Below, piece by piece: positions 37,173 to 47,811 of a stretch of 64,000 nucleotides of DNA. Positions within the stretch are counted from its first letter, which is position 1. Each line of letters opens with the position of its first letter. The notes below the pieces were generated by a model, which saw only the letters and a list, made by a program, of their open reading frames with translations, was not told the origin of the DNA and made no database searches. Source of the DNA: Lewinellaceae bacterium (GTDB lineage: Bacteria > Bacteroidota > Bacteroidia > Chitinophagales > Saprospiraceae); the NCBI GenBank assembly GCA_016712415.1, contig JADJRC010000012.1:154440-218439 (forward strand), read 5' to 3'. The translations under genes were made by a program, and so were the position numbers.

Positions 37173-38511
37173 ATGCTGCTCAAATATAAAAACATCCTGG
37201 TCTGCCTGCTGTTTGCGGTCAGTGCGCAGGCACAACAGGAACTCATGCTTCATTCGCTGACCGACCTTTGGCACAGCAACAGCCTGAATCCCGCATTATT
37301 CCCGGAAGGAAAACGTATAGCCATCGGACTTCCGGCCTATTCCATTGATTTCGCCCACTCCGGTGATATCACCTACAATGACATTTTCCGGCGCAGCGGC
37401 GACCGAACCATTATCGATCTCGACAATGCCATCGGCAAACTCGAACCAGAAAACGATGTGTATTTCGATCAGCGCATCGAAACATTTTCCCTGGGCATAC
37501 GCTCGCGCAACGAAAAATGGGGCTTCCAGGTCGGCCATGCCATCCACCTGAACGGATGGGTTAATTATCCAAAATCGCTTGCAGAGGTAATCTGGAACGG
37601 GAATGCTCCATATATCGGCGATACCCTGGTTATCGGGCCGCAGACCAACATATTCGACTGGCAGGAGTGGAGCGTCGGTGTTTCAAGACGCTTTGCAAAC
37701 CTCACCCTTGGCGCCCGCGTCAAATTCCTGACCGGGATCAGCGCACTTCAAACGGATGAGGACCACAGGCTTATGAGCGTTTATACCGACCCGGATATAT
37801 ATCAACTGACGCTGACAACAGATTACGCCTTTTATTCCTCCTCGATCATTTCCGCCATCGACACTGCGGGCCTGGGCTTCGATTTTGTGACCAGTTCTTT
37901 CGGTAAAAGCCCCTCGACTCAAAATACGGGCGTCGCTTTCGACCTGGGCCTGGAGGCTAAACTTTCCGAACGGCTGCGTGTCAATGCCGCTGTACTCAAC
38001 GCCGGCGGCAGCATCAACTGGAAGAAAAACGCCAGTTATTTTTCTTCCAGGAATCAATACCAGTACGAAGGCTCTACGGTGCCGGGAACAGACATCATCA
38101 ACGGGACCGACAGCCTTGATTTTGGCAATACACTGGATACCCTCAACGATATCTTTCAGTTTGCCAAAACCGCGCAGTTTCAAAACCAACCTGCCTTTAC
38201 GCATACTGGCCGGCGCTTCGTTTGATTTTTCTGAAAGATGGCGACTGGGTGTCAATGCCTATTACCAGAACCTGGAAGGGCGTACCAATACAGCCGTCGG
38301 CGTCAACCTGCGCTGGATGCCGCTGAAGTGGCTGTCGCTCGGCGGTATGTACAGCGCAAACAGTCGCTCCGCTTCCAACCTTGGTTTTCACCTCGCACTG
38401 ACGCCGGGGCCGGTTCAATTTTACTTTGTATCGGATAACCTGCTGAATGCATTTTCCCTGAAAAGTTCGCCCGCGGTAAACCTGAGGGCCGGTGCGTCGC
38501 TGGTTTTTTAA
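37173..38511 (+). CDS. DUF5723-like outer-membrane barrel protein (frameshifted)
   Basis: A signal peptide ends VSAQAQQ and is followed by ELMLHSLTDLWHSNSLNPAL, typical of DUF5723-like Bacteroidota proteins. The frame from 37173 ends at 38225 after a nonsensical tail. The true continuation (TNLPLRILAGASFDFSERW ... LNAFSLKSSPAVNLRAG) is in another frame to 38511. Removing one A from the AAAA run at 38182-38185 joins them into ~446 residues. The mature chain is strand-rich with alternating aromatic residues, as expected for an outer-membrane barrel; its function is unknown. It pairs with the upstream lipoprotein. Confidence 0.78.
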
Positions 38512-38537
38512 CGGAATTACCCTGGAATGGAGTTAAA

Positions 38538-38573
38538 AGGGACCGGGAATGCGCAACGCACCCGGTCTCTTTT
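38538..38573 (+). terminator. Terminator after the DUF5723-like gene
   Basis: AGGGACCGGG (38538-38547) pairs with CCCGGTCTCT (38561-38570, one G-U pair), running into a T-rich TCTCTTTT tail. Confidence 0.8.
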
Positions 38574-38576
38574 CGT

Positions 38577-38584
38577 TATCTTTG
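38577..38584 (+). promoter_or_regulatory. -7 box (TATCTTTG) for the lytic transglycosylase
   Basis: TATCTTTG is an exact TAnnTTTG match directly after the terminator. With the transcript start about 7 bases downstream, the ATG at 38611 would have a ~20-base leader, whereas the ATG at 38599 would be almost leaderless. This favours 38611 as the gene start. Confidence 0.55.
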
Positions 38585-38610
38585 CGTAACTGCTTAAAAT
38601 GCCTTCGAAT

Positions 38611-39522
38611 ATGGAACTGACAAAAAATGTGCGCATACTCCTGATCGCCAATGTGTTTTTTGCCACAGTGGTGGGTCTTTTTTTCGCATCTTCATTTTCC
38701 GGAGATGGCGGGAAAACACCTTCTCCCACACAGACCATCCGTTCGATCAACCTCGATAAGGACTTTAGTTTCTGCGGTGAAAAACTGCCGATGGACAACT
38801 GGGATGTACGCCAGCGTCTCGACGCAGAATTGTTGCGCAACGTTTATTTCCATTCACAAACTATCCTGGCGGTAAAAAGGGCCAATGCCCTGTTCCCCGT
38901 TATCGAACCGATCCTGAAAGAGGAGGGTGTCCCCGCTGATCTTAAATACCTCGCCGTGGCCGAAAGCGCACTTTCCAACGCTATCTCACCCGCGGGCGCA
39001 CGTGGCGTCTGGCAGTTCATGAAAAGTGCCGCAGATGGCTACGGACTGGAAGTCAACGGTGAAGTGGACGAACGCTATCATCTTGAAAAGGCCACCAGGG
39101 CGGCCTGCAAATACCTGCGCAAAGAAAAAGACCGGCTGGGATCGTGGACACTTGCCGCTGCTGCCTATAATGGCGGACCGGACCGGATATCAACGGAAAT
39201 GACAAAACAACGCGCCAGGAATTTTTACGAACTCAACCTTGCCGCTGATGAAACCATGCGGTATCCCTTCCGGATCGTTGCCATAAAAGAGGTAATGGAG
39301 CATCCCGAACTATACGAATACGATATTGATGCCAAGCACCTGTACCCGCCGATCAGTGAGTTCAAAACGGTGGATGTCAGCGGACCGGTGGCCAATTGGG
39401 GCGATTTTGCCCGGGAACACGGGACCAACTACCGTATGCTCAAGCTCTACAACCCCTGGCTGGTAGACAGCAAACTGACCAATAAGGCGGGAAAAACATA
39501 CGAAATCCGGCTGCCTAAATAA
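38611..39522 (+). CDS. Lytic transglycosylase (MltD-like SLT domain)
   Basis: About 303 residues from 38611; an in-frame ATG at 38599 is possible but sits close to the promoter. One N-terminal membrane anchor (VRILLIANVFFATVVGLFF). The SLT catalytic domain contains LKYLAVAESALSNAISPAGA, with the catalytic Glu in AES, then GVWQFM and AAAAYNGGPDRI. A LysM-like tail (FAREHGTNYRMLKLYNPWL) probably binds glycan. It cleaves peptidoglycan glycan strands to anhydro-muropeptides in the periplasm. It stands as a single transcription unit. Confidence 0.9.
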   Translation: MELTKNVRILLIANVFFATVVGLFFASSFSGDGGKTPSPTQTIRSINLDKDFSFCGEKLPMDNWDVRQRLDAELLRNVYFHSQTILAVKRANALFPVIEPILKEEGVPADLKYLAVAESALSNAISPAGARGVWQFMKSAADGYGLEVNGEVDERYHLEKATRAACKYLRKEKDRLGSWTLAAAAYNGGPDRISTEMTKQRARNFYELNLAADETMRYPFRIVAIKEVMEHPELYEYDIDAKHLYPPISEFKTVDVSGPVANWGDFAREHGTNYRMLKLYNPWLVDSKLTNKAGKTYEIRLPK

Positions 39523-39531
39523 CACGGGTCA

Positions 39532-40467
39532 TCAGAATTTGAAAACCAGCCCCACCGTCAGGCGCAGTATCCTGCCGGTGTTTCGGCCGCCGAGTATATA
39601 GCCACCGCTCAGGAAAAAGCCGTTTTTCCCACTCTCAGAGTAATACATGGTGCCACCCACCTGGGTATAGGATACGCCGTAAGCCTGCGGCAGATCGGCG
39701 ACGTCGGGTGCAAAATCGGCGCCTCCCCGCGTTTGTTGCCACTCCAGCCACGCATCTGCATAGTAATGCGCCGCCGGGAACCCTATTTTGAACAGGGCCG
39801 TGTAATAATTCCGGGGTTGTACGGGCTGATAGTCCGGCCGTACGGCCACTATTGCCGCAATATCCTTGTTGCTCAGCCGATCAAGGCGCCAGTTGTACCC
39901 ACCCGTGATATTGGCGAACAGACCGGATGGCGTTTCCCATTGTGCAATAATGCGGACAGGTGTGACGACCGCCTTCTGGCCAAGGGCGCCTGTGGCCAGG
40001 GGTTCATAATCGGCCAGTGGAAAAGAAAGTCCCCAGCCGAGCAGCAATCCCAGTTTCCCCGCACCGGCCATGTCCTTATACAGTGGCCGATATTTCGCGT
40101 ATATGCCGCCGTCCTGTAAACCGCTGTTCCCCTCCGTAAAAACATAGGCGCCGTTGGCCACCAGGTCAAGCCTTTCAGAAACGCCATAAGCGGCAAAAAG
40201 GCTCAGCAAACTCCCCCGGTAGGGTATTCTGAAATGCTGCCCGGCTGCGCCGTCAAAACGGCTAGCCGAATTGAAGGAAAAGGAAGGGGCAAAATCCAGC
40301 ACACCTTTCCCTTTCAGGTAGCCGTCGAGAGGTCCCTGGGAGAAGAGGCGGAGGGGCAGCAGTAGCAGTAGCAGTAGCAGTGGCAGTGGCAGTGGCAGTC
40401 CGCGTAGTGCGAATTGTTGTTGTAACTGTATCGGTGGCGGCAGGAGGTGCTTGCAAGGCATGGGCAT
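39532..40467 (-). CDS. Outer-membrane beta-barrel protein with repeat-encoded signal peptide
   Basis: The protein has 311 residues. The hydrophobic core of the signal peptide is a run of Leu/Pro (LPLPLPLLLLLLLLPLRLFSQ), written by seven hexanucleotide units on the DNA (40358-40399). The mature part starts GPLDGYLKGKGVLDFAPSFSF and continues as alternating strands ending in ILRLTVGLVFKF, the standard barrel terminus. It is probably an outer-membrane protein of unknown cargo. It lies downstream of the E2 gene on the same strand with a ~93-base gap and could share its transcript. Confidence 0.75.
   Translation of the reverse strand: MPMPCKHLLPPPIQLQQQFALRGLPLPLPLLLLLLLLPLRLFSQGPLDGYLKGKGVLDFAPSFSFNSASRFDGAAGQHFRIPYRGSLLSLFAAYGVSERLDLVANGAYVFTEGNSGLQDGGIYAKYRPLYKDMAGAGKLGLLLGWGLSFPLADYEPLATGALGQKAVVTPVRIIAQWETPSGLFANITGGYNWRLDRLSNKDIAAIVAVRPDYQPVQPRNYYTALFKIGFPAAHYYADAWLEWQQTRGGADFAPDVADLPQAYGVSYTQVGGTMYYSESGKNGFFLSGGYILGGRNTGRILRLTVGLVFKF
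40358..40399. repeat. Hexanucleotide tandem repeat (AGCAGT)4(GGCAGT)3
   Basis: Seven perfect 6-bp units at 40358-40399 lie inside the signal-peptide codons of the barrel gene. Unit gain or loss changes the hydrophobic core by two residues per unit without a frameshift. Confidence 0.9.
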
Positions 40468-40560
40468 TGTTTTCCCGTAAAGGACGCAGAAACTTGTCGC
40501 GTGGTTTGTTTTGCGGCGGACAAATCAACCTGCTTGCCGGGAAAGCGCAGCAATCCTGTT

Positions 40561-41826
<1,266 letters not shown>

Positions 41827-41908
41827 TGATTGAGTTCTGATTTATGGTTGCTACTAATGAGGGGCAAAATTAGGTGTTTGCAAATGAAAAAACCGATGAG
41901 ACAGCCGT

Positions 41909-42736
41909 TCATTTCCCTGTCCTGTAATCGAATTTGAATATCAGGCCTTCACCCTTTTTTCCTTCGCTGCTTAACAACAGGTTGCCTTCCTGGTCAAAGG
42001 CGATACCTTCCGGCTGCGGCAACAGTTTTTTATCCAGCCTGACCGCGTACTTAACTTTACCCGATTGATAGTCGAGTACAACGAGGCGTTTCAGCGCCGT
42101 CGAGGTGATATAGATGTCTTTTGTGATCGGGTGAATCGCAATGCCCGAAGGACTGAATCGCGTGTGCTTGTCGGATTTTTCCAGGGGCACCATACTATTG
42201 ACAACTTCCGGATCGATGGTATAAACGGGATCAGGGGCCAATTGTTTGGATTTTAGATCGAAGGCAAAAACCCTGCGCAGCCCCGCGCTGTCCGGGTTTT
42301 GTTTGCAGGCGACCAGCAAGGCAAACCGATACGGGTCGTAACAGAGGCCCTCTACATCGTCCTCTTTTTTCAGCGGCGTTTTATATTGGGTCACCTTAGG
42401 GCTGGTGCTGTCCCAGCAGCCGATCTCGAATATGTCGCCGTTGCTTTTTGCGGCATAAAGGCATTTCCCGACCATTTCAACACCTTCAAAATCACCCTTG
42501 TCGCGGAAGAGCACTTTCCGGAGAATCGTACCGCCGCCGTTACCGTCAACAAAAAATATTTCGCCGCGTTCGTCCGCTATGGCCAGGTAAATGCCGGCCG
42601 TATCGGTAGGGCTCATGCCGGAGATTTCCTTGAGTTCCTCGCTGACGAGGTAGATAAGGAAGGATGGGTTATTCAAGTCGTAGGGCAGCGTATCCGGCGG
42701 TGCGGCGGATAACAAAAAGCAGAAAGCGAGGATCAT
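41909..42736 (-). CDS. SdiA-regulated-like beta-propeller protein
   Basis: About 275 residues from the ATG at 42736, which gives a clean signal peptide (MILAFCFLLSAAPP); a longer frame begins only with a TTG at 42778. Repeated propeller blades are visible: EISGMSPTD..IYLAIADERGEIFFVD, DFEGVEMVGKCLYAAKSNGDIFEI, DVEGLCYDP and PSGIAIHPITKDIYITS, ending PEGIAFDQEGNLLLSSEG. These match SdiA-regulated/esterase-like propellers, exported proteins of uncertain activity. It is a single gene downstream of the HAD gene on the same strand. Confidence 0.82.
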   Translation of the reverse strand: MILAFCFLLSAAPPDTLPYDLNNPSFLIYLVSEELKEISGMSPTDTAGIYLAIADERGEIFFVDGNGGGTILRKVLFRDKGDFEGVEMVGKCLYAAKSNGDIFEIGCWDSTSPKVTQYKTPLKKEDDVEGLCYDPYRFALLVACKQNPDSAGLRRVFAFDLKSKQLAPDPVYTIDPEVVNSMVPLEKSDKHTRFSPSGIAIHPITKDIYITSTALKRLVVLDYQSGKVKYAVRLDKKLLPQPEGIAFDQEGNLLLSSEGKKGEGLIFKFDYRTGK

Positions 42737-42822
42737 GCGTTTGATTTGTTTTGGCAAAAAACGATGATTTTTCCTCAAAATTTCAAATCAGCCGAAGGAA
42801 TTTCTTGAGCGGGGAAACTCAA

Positions 42823-43263
42823 CTATTCGGAGAATACTTCAATTTCGTGTGTTTTAACCACTAAGTCCGTGAATTTACCTTTGAAACGCGTGGCGCGCAC
42901 AATGTGGTTGTCTATCCAGTGATAATTGCCACCCCGTGGCTTGCCGAACAGTATACCGTGGTATTTGAACCCGTGTTTAGCCAGCCAGTATTCGGTAATT
43001 TCGCGGTGCGCTTCGGTACGGCTGGTGAAGAAAAAGATCACATGGCCCTCGTCAAACCATCGGTTGAGCATTTCCAGCGCATCAGGGTAGGGGAGAATGG
43101 TCGCCATGCGCCCCGGCTCCTCGTTGGGAACGTCGTCGCAGACCGTGCCGTCAATATCTATCAAAAAGTTTTTGATATGCTTGGGAAGAATCGGGCTGAT
43201 ACGTTCACCCTTTTCATTGAATGTCTCCTGCAGTTCCTGCTCGGTATGTCCTTGATGTATCAT
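42823..43263 (-). CDS. HAD-superfamily phosphatase
   Basis: About 146 residues from 43263 (MIHQGHTEQEL). A longer start at 43281 is rejected because it lies inside the -7 box at 43279-43286. HAD motif I is FLIDIDGTVCDD with both Asp; motif II is IFFFTSRTEAHR; GKPRGGNYHWIDNH supplies the Lys and acidic motif. The cap is minimal, so it is a small soluble phosphatase of unknown substrate. Relatives in Bacteroidota are often labelled as sugar-phosphate phosphatases. Confidence 0.83.
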   Translation of the reverse strand: MIHQGHTEQELQETFNEKGERISPILPKHIKNFLIDIDGTVCDDVPNEEPGRMATILPYPDALEMLNRWFDEGHVIFFFTSRTEAHREITEYWLAKHGFKYHGILFGKPRGGNYHWIDNHIVRATRFKGKFTDLVVKTHEIEVFSE

Positions 43264-43278
43264 GGTGTGAAATTTACG

Positions 43279-43286
43279 CAAAGGTA
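43279..43286 (-). promoter_or_regulatory. -7 box (TACCTTTG) for the HAD phosphatase
   Basis: On the minus strand TACCTTTG is an exact TAnnTTTG match about 16 bases before the ATG at 43263, fixing that ATG as the probable start. Confidence 0.55.
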
Positions 43287-43429
43287 AGGCGATTCGTGTT
43301 TACATGGTTTTTTTTATCCCGGGCAAGTAGGGTTGAGACGAAAATCGGGGCTTTCCGTAACAACAATGGAGAATTTTCCCGAAAATTGAGGCAGAAAATA
43401 CTCTTCCACTCATCACAAACTACATCATC

Positions 43430-46183
43430 ATGAGAACTATTTCAAAATCTCTGATCCCGGTAATTTGCTTCTTACTTACCGGCTTTGGAGTTCGGCTGGC
43501 TGCTCAGTCAGCAGTCCGGATGCCCGAGGGGGTTACCCTCTTTACCTCGGTAGAGGGTATCACCGAGTATCGCCTTGCCAACGGGCTTCAGGTACTCCTG
43601 TTCCCCGATGCCTCAAAACCTATTATTACCGTGAACATCACCTACAAGGTCGGTTCGCGCCACGAAGCATATGGCGAAACGGGTATGGCACACCTGCTGG
43701 AGCATCTCGTGTTCAAAGGCACGCCGAAACACCCCAATATCCCGCAGGAACTCACCGAGCACGGCGCCCGCCCGAACGGCACAACCTGGGTAGACCGGAC
43801 CAACTATTTCGAGACTTTTGACGCCACGGAAGAAAACCTGCGCTGGGCGCTTGACCTGGAAAGCGACCGGATGATTAACTCCTTTATTGCTAAAAAAGAC
43901 CTTGACAGCGAGTTCTCGGTTGTGCGCAACGAGTACGAGCGTGGGGAAAACAGTCCGACCGGCGTATTGTACAAAAGGATGCTTGGCGCCATGTTTCAAT
44001 GGCACAATTACGGCAAATCAACCATCGGCGAAAAATCGGATATAGAGGGCGCGCCTATCGAGCGCCTACAGGCTTTTTACCACAATTATTATCAGCCCGA
44101 CAATGCGGTGCTGGTGGTGGCCGGCAAGATTGACGAGCAAAAAACACTGGAACTCGTACAGGAATATTTTGGAAAAATACCCAGGCCCACGCGCAAGATC
44201 ATCCCCACCTATACCAAAGAACCCACGCAGGACGGCGAACGCCAGATCACCCTGCGCCGTACGGGCGATGTCCAGGTGTTTTCCTGCATGTATCGCCTTC
44301 CTGCCGCCTCTCACGAAGATTACGCTGCACTTGCCGTACTCGGCGACCTGCTGACAGACGAGCCCTCCGGCCGCCTGTACAAGGCACTTGTGGAAGACAA
44401 AAAAGCAGCCAGCGTGTACGGCGGCGCTTCGGGTTTTGCCGAAGGCGGCTACGCTAACTTTGTCACAGAAGTACGCATGGAACAATCCATCGCAGATGCA
44501 CAAACGGCCATGTTATCGGTGCTGGACGACCTGAAAAATAATCCCCCCGCTGCAGAGGAAGTAGAAAAGGCCAAAGCCCGCATGCTGAAAGGCTTTGAAA
44601 TGTTTTTCAAACAGAGCGACCGCGTCGGGTTGAGCCTCAGCAACTATATCGGTCAGGGCGACTGGCGACTGGCATTTATGTACAGAGACAACCTCGAAAA
44701 AGTGACGCCGGAAGATGTGTCGCGTGTCGCCCAGCGGTATTTCAAGCCCGCCAATCGCACGATCGGTTTTTTTCTGCCGGAGAAAAATCCTGACCGGGCT
44801 GAAATTCCGGACGCTCCCGACCTGAACGTCCTGCTCAGCGATTACAAGGGAAAACCCGCTATATCTCAGGGCGAAGATTTTGACCCGTCGCCGGAAAATA
44901 TCGAAAAACGCACCACACGCGGCAAACTCCCCAACGGCATGCAATACGCCCTGTTGCCGAAAGAAAACCGCGGCGACGGCGTAAATGCTACCCTCTCTTT
45001 CCGTTTTGGTACCCTGGAAAGTTTGCAAAATATGGATATGATTGCCGGAACGACGGCCTCCATGCTTGACAAAGGCACACTTGATAAAACCCGCCAGCAA
45101 TTGCAGGACCTGCAGGACCAGCTCAAAGCGCGCATCCGGATATTTGGGAGTTCCTCATCCGTTACCGCATTTATTGAAACAGACCGCGAACATCTCGCCG
45201 AGGCTATCCGGCTGACGGGGGAGATACTGCGCAAGCCCTCCTTTCCGGAAAATGAGATGGAAAAACTCCGGGAAGAATACCTGTCGGGTATCGAACAGCA
45301 AAAATCAGAGCCTGCCGCATTGGCCCGCCTTGCCTTCGACCGGATCAACAACCCGTATCCCAAAGGCGACCCGCGTTATGTGATGACTTTTGAAGAAGAG
45401 GTGGAAGGAGCAAAATCCGTAACCCTGGATCAGGTGAAGGCGTTTCACAAGAATTTCTACGGCGCCAGCGATGCTACCTGTGCCATTGTAGGCGATTTCG
45501 ATCAGACTGAAATTCAAAAGGTGCTGACCGAAACCTTTGGAGACTGGAAGAGCCCGTCGCCCTACAAGCGTATCGAAAGCAATTTTATACCCGTGGCGCC
45601 CCGAAAAGAAAGCATCAACACACCCGATAAGGCAAATGCGAACCTTGTGGCCGGCTATGGGTTCCCCATGCGCAACGATCATCCGGACTACCCGGCGATC
45701 ACTATCGGCGGCTACATGCTGGGCGGTGGTTTTCTCAATTCCCGTCTGGCGACCCGGATTCGGCAGAAAGACGGGTTGAGTTATGGCGTCGGCGGCCGCT
45801 TTTTCGCCAGTGCACTCGATGAAAGCGGCGGCTTTTCGGCCAATGCCATTTACAACCCCGAAAACGTCGATAAACTGGAAACTGCATTCCGCGAGGAAAT
45901 CGAGCGGGCTGCAAAAGACGGATTTACAGCGGAAGAGTTTGAAGCAGCCCGCGGCGGATGGCTCAAATCGCAAAAGGTGTCCCGCTCCGGAGATGCGACC
46001 GTAGCCGGCAAACTCAACCAATACCTGTCCATGGACAGAAATATGAACTGGGATGCCGACTTTGAGTCAAGAGTGGAGAAACTGACCCTGGCTGAGGTGA
46101 ATGCTGCCATGAAAAAATACCTCGACTATTCAAAAATGATCATTGTAAAAGCGGGAGATTTTAAAAAGGTACTGAAACCGTAA
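43430..46183 (+). CDS. M16 family zinc metallopeptidase
   Basis: The protein has 917 residues. A signal peptide ends RLAAQS. The inverted zinc motif H88-L-L-E-H92 is present (MAHLLEHLVFKG), with the downstream ligand Glu in VVRNEYERGENS. Two M16 repeats follow: an active N-terminal half and an inactive C-terminal half (NGMQYALLPKENR..., GFPMRNDHPDYPAI, RLATRIRQKDGLSYGVG). This is the pitrilysin/insulinase-like fused form, periplasmic in Bacteroidota, degrading peptides. It stands alone and is followed by a MITE-like inverted repeat. Confidence 0.93.
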   Translation: MRTISKSLIPVICFLLTGFGVRLAAQSAVRMPEGVTLFTSVEGITEYRLANGLQVLLFPDASKPIITVNITYKVGSRHEAYGETGMAHLLEHLVFKGTPKHPNIPQELTEHGARPNGTTWVDRTNYFETFDATEENLRWALDLESDRMINSFIAKKDLDSEFSVVRNEYERGENSPTGVLYKRMLGAMFQWHNYGKSTIGEKSDIEGAPIERLQAFYHNYYQPDNAVLVVAGKIDEQKTLELVQEYFGKIPRPTRKIIPTYTKEPTQDGERQITLRRTGDVQVFSCMYRLPAASHEDYAALAVLGDLLTDEPSGRLYKALVEDKKAASVYGGASGFAEGGYANFVTEVRMEQSIADAQTAMLSVLDDLKNNPPAAEEVEKAKARMLKGFEMFFKQSDRVGLSLSNYIGQGDWRLAFMYRDNLEKVTPEDVSRVAQRYFKPANRTIGFFLPEKNPDRAEIPDAPDLNVLLSDYKGKPAISQGEDFDPSPENIEKRTTRGKLPNGMQYALLPKENRGDGVNATLSFRFGTLESLQNMDMIAGTTASMLDKGTLDKTRQQLQDLQDQLKARIRIFGSSSSVTAFIETDREHLAEAIRLTGEILRKPSFPENEMEKLREEYLSGIEQQKSEPAALARLAFDRINNPYPKGDPRYVMTFEEEVEGAKSVTLDQVKAFHKNFYGASDATCAIVGDFDQTEIQKVLTETFGDWKSPSPYKRIESNFIPVAPRKESINTPDKANANLVAGYGFPMRNDHPDYPAITIGGYMLGGGFLNSRLATRIRQKDGLSYGVGGRFFASALDESGGFSANAIYNPENVDKLETAFREEIERAAKDGFTAEEFEAARGGWLKSQKVSRSGDATVAGKLNQYLSMDRNMNWDADFESRVEKLTLAEVNAAMKKYLDYSKMIIVKAGDFKKVLKP

Positions 46184-46184
46184 T

Positions 46185-46326
46185 GCAGCATAAGGAGACT
46201 GTATCACAGGCCTGGATATGGTTTGGAAGTGGATAATTGCTGCCCGAATCTCGTATTACCAATATTTTTTGCAGCAGATATCCAAAATCAGCCATTGGTT
46301 AAGCCTGTGATACAGCCCCTTGCTTA
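46185..46326. repeat. MITE-like inverted-repeat element
   Basis: CTGTATCACAGGC (46199-46211) and GCCTGTGATACAG (46303-46315) are perfect 13-bp inverted repeats ~90 bases apart. The similarity extends outward (AAGGAGA versus the inverse of CCCCTT), giving ~19-bp imperfect ends, and inner GGATAT/ATATCC words also face each other. No open frame lies inside. It fits a small non-autonomous element inserted between the M16 peptidase and the acyltransferase genes. Confidence 0.55.
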
Positions 46327-47627
46327 TGCATGACCGGAAAAAATCGGTTTCGGGATACCCGGTCCCGGTCAAAGGCGCTACCTTCGCCCCAATTGATTGT
46401 TGTTGCCGTGCTTACAGCGTTGTTAATCGTTATTTACTATTGATCAATTCGCCAGGAACGATAGTCGGGAAACCTGCAATACCTTTGCAAACCCAGCCAG
46501 TTGACAGTTCAGAACTGTCCAACCTGAGCTCCCCTTCCGGGCCTGCCGACCCTGTTGGTACACCATCACTCAAGCGTCCGGAAGTCAGTTACATCAGGGT
46601 GATTGCGGCCCTGGCCGTTGTCCAGATACATACCGTTGGCGAGGTCCTGTACGCCTTCACTTCAGACGATCCCTACAATTCTCATTGGTGGACGGGAAAC
46701 TTCTATTACAGCCTGTTGCGCTGGGCTACGCCATTCTTTATCATGCTTAGCGGCAGTATTATGCTGCATCCCGGAAGGGTTGAAACGCCGGGATTCTTCC
46801 TGCGCAAACGCATGAAACGTGTGCTTCCGCCATTTTTTCTTTGGTCGCTTGTCTATCTGCTATACCAGTATCGCGGACATATTTACGATGGCCGGCCGGT
46901 CTACTGGCCGGAGTTTTGGGATAAAGTGCTGTACCAGGATGTATATTATCACCTGTGGTTTATTCCCATGATTATAGGCATGTACCTGCTGACGCCTACG
47001 TTCAGGATATTCATACGTCATGCCAGGCGGACCGATATCGAATATTTCCTGATTTTTAGTTTTACGGTAACCGGTTTGCAGCATTTCATCCCCAATTTCT
47101 TTATCGTGAAATATATCGGCTGGATGGGCTATATCGGGTACTATGTACTCGGCTACTACCTCAGTCAGTACACCCTTCGCAGGAAAAACTACTTTTATGC
47201 CCTGGCCCTGGCCATGCCGTTGCTCACTGCATGGGGCACCTGGGTGATGTCGTGGGAGCACCATGAATACACCAATACGCTGTATGTGTACTTCAGCCCG
47301 AATGTTGTGATCATGAGCGCCGCCCTGTTTATGTTTTTGAGGGAAGTAAACTGGAGTGCATTTGCCCTTCGGTTCCCCCGCATCAGTAAACTGGTCGGCC
47401 GGATGGCGCCATATAGTTTCGGCGTATATTTCGTGCATGTATTGTTGCTTGATGTATTGAAGAACGGTTATATCGGTGGCATCTACCTCTCCTACAAAAT
47501 GTTCTTCAACCAGGCAATCCACCCCATCATCGGGTCCTTTATTCAGGCCTGTATTGTCGCTGCATTGTCTTTCAGTCTGATTGCCTTGTTGAGTAAAATC
47601 CCGGGAATGCGGCGCTGGCTGATGTAG
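46326..47627 (+). CDS. Acyltransferase family 3 membrane protein
   Basis: The membrane part begins at VSYIRVIAALAVVQIHTVGE and has about ten helices with the family signature (WATPFFIMLSGSIML, FFLRKRMKRVLPPFFLW, HLWFIPMIIGMYLL, YSFGVYFVHVLLLD). Such proteins O-acylate polysaccharides or similar. The first ~90 residues have no family match, and their first ATG at 46326 lies at the edge of the inverted-repeat element. A -7 box (TACCTTTG, 46480-46487) lies inside the frame, but no start codon follows in frame before the first helix. The true start is unclear (46326, or TTG at 46440). Confidence 0.82.
   Translation: MHDRKKSVSGYPVPVKGATFAPIDCCCRAYSVVNRYLLLINSPGTIVGKPAIPLQTQPVDSSELSNLSSPSGPADPVGTPSLKRPEVSYIRVIAALAVVQIHTVGEVLYAFTSDDPYNSHWWTGNFYYSLLRWATPFFIMLSGSIMLHPGRVETPGFFLRKRMKRVLPPFFLWSLVYLLYQYRGHIYDGRPVYWPEFWDKVLYQDVYYHLWFIPMIIGMYLLTPTFRIFIRHARRTDIEYFLIFSFTVTGLQHFIPNFFIVKYIGWMGYIGYYVLGYYLSQYTLRRKNYFYALALAMPLLTAWGTWVMSWEHHEYTNTLYVYFSPNVVIMSAALFMFLREVNWSAFALRFPRISKLVGRMAPYSFGVYFVHVLLLDVLKNGYIGGIYLSYKMFFNQAIHPIIGSFIQACIVAALSFSLIALLSKIPGMRRWLM
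46480..46487 (+). promoter_or_regulatory. TACCTTTG -7-like box within the acyltransferase N-terminus
   Basis: This is an exact TAnnTTTG match. No in-frame ATG follows before the membrane domain, so either the box is fortuitous or a nearby indel hides the real start. Confidence 0.3.
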
Positions 47628-47811
47628 ATTTCCGGAATAATACAACCTGTTTTTGTGCGAATACTTCCTTGTTGGCTTCGTTTGATCGATCGCCGTCAGA
47701 GTTTCCTGTTTTCGCCTGGGCGGAACATACCAGGGCTGTTATCTTTGCTGTTATTCTGTTGATTCAACCTTGATCTTCCCATCATTACCACCTGTCAACC
47801 ATTTCCTTACC

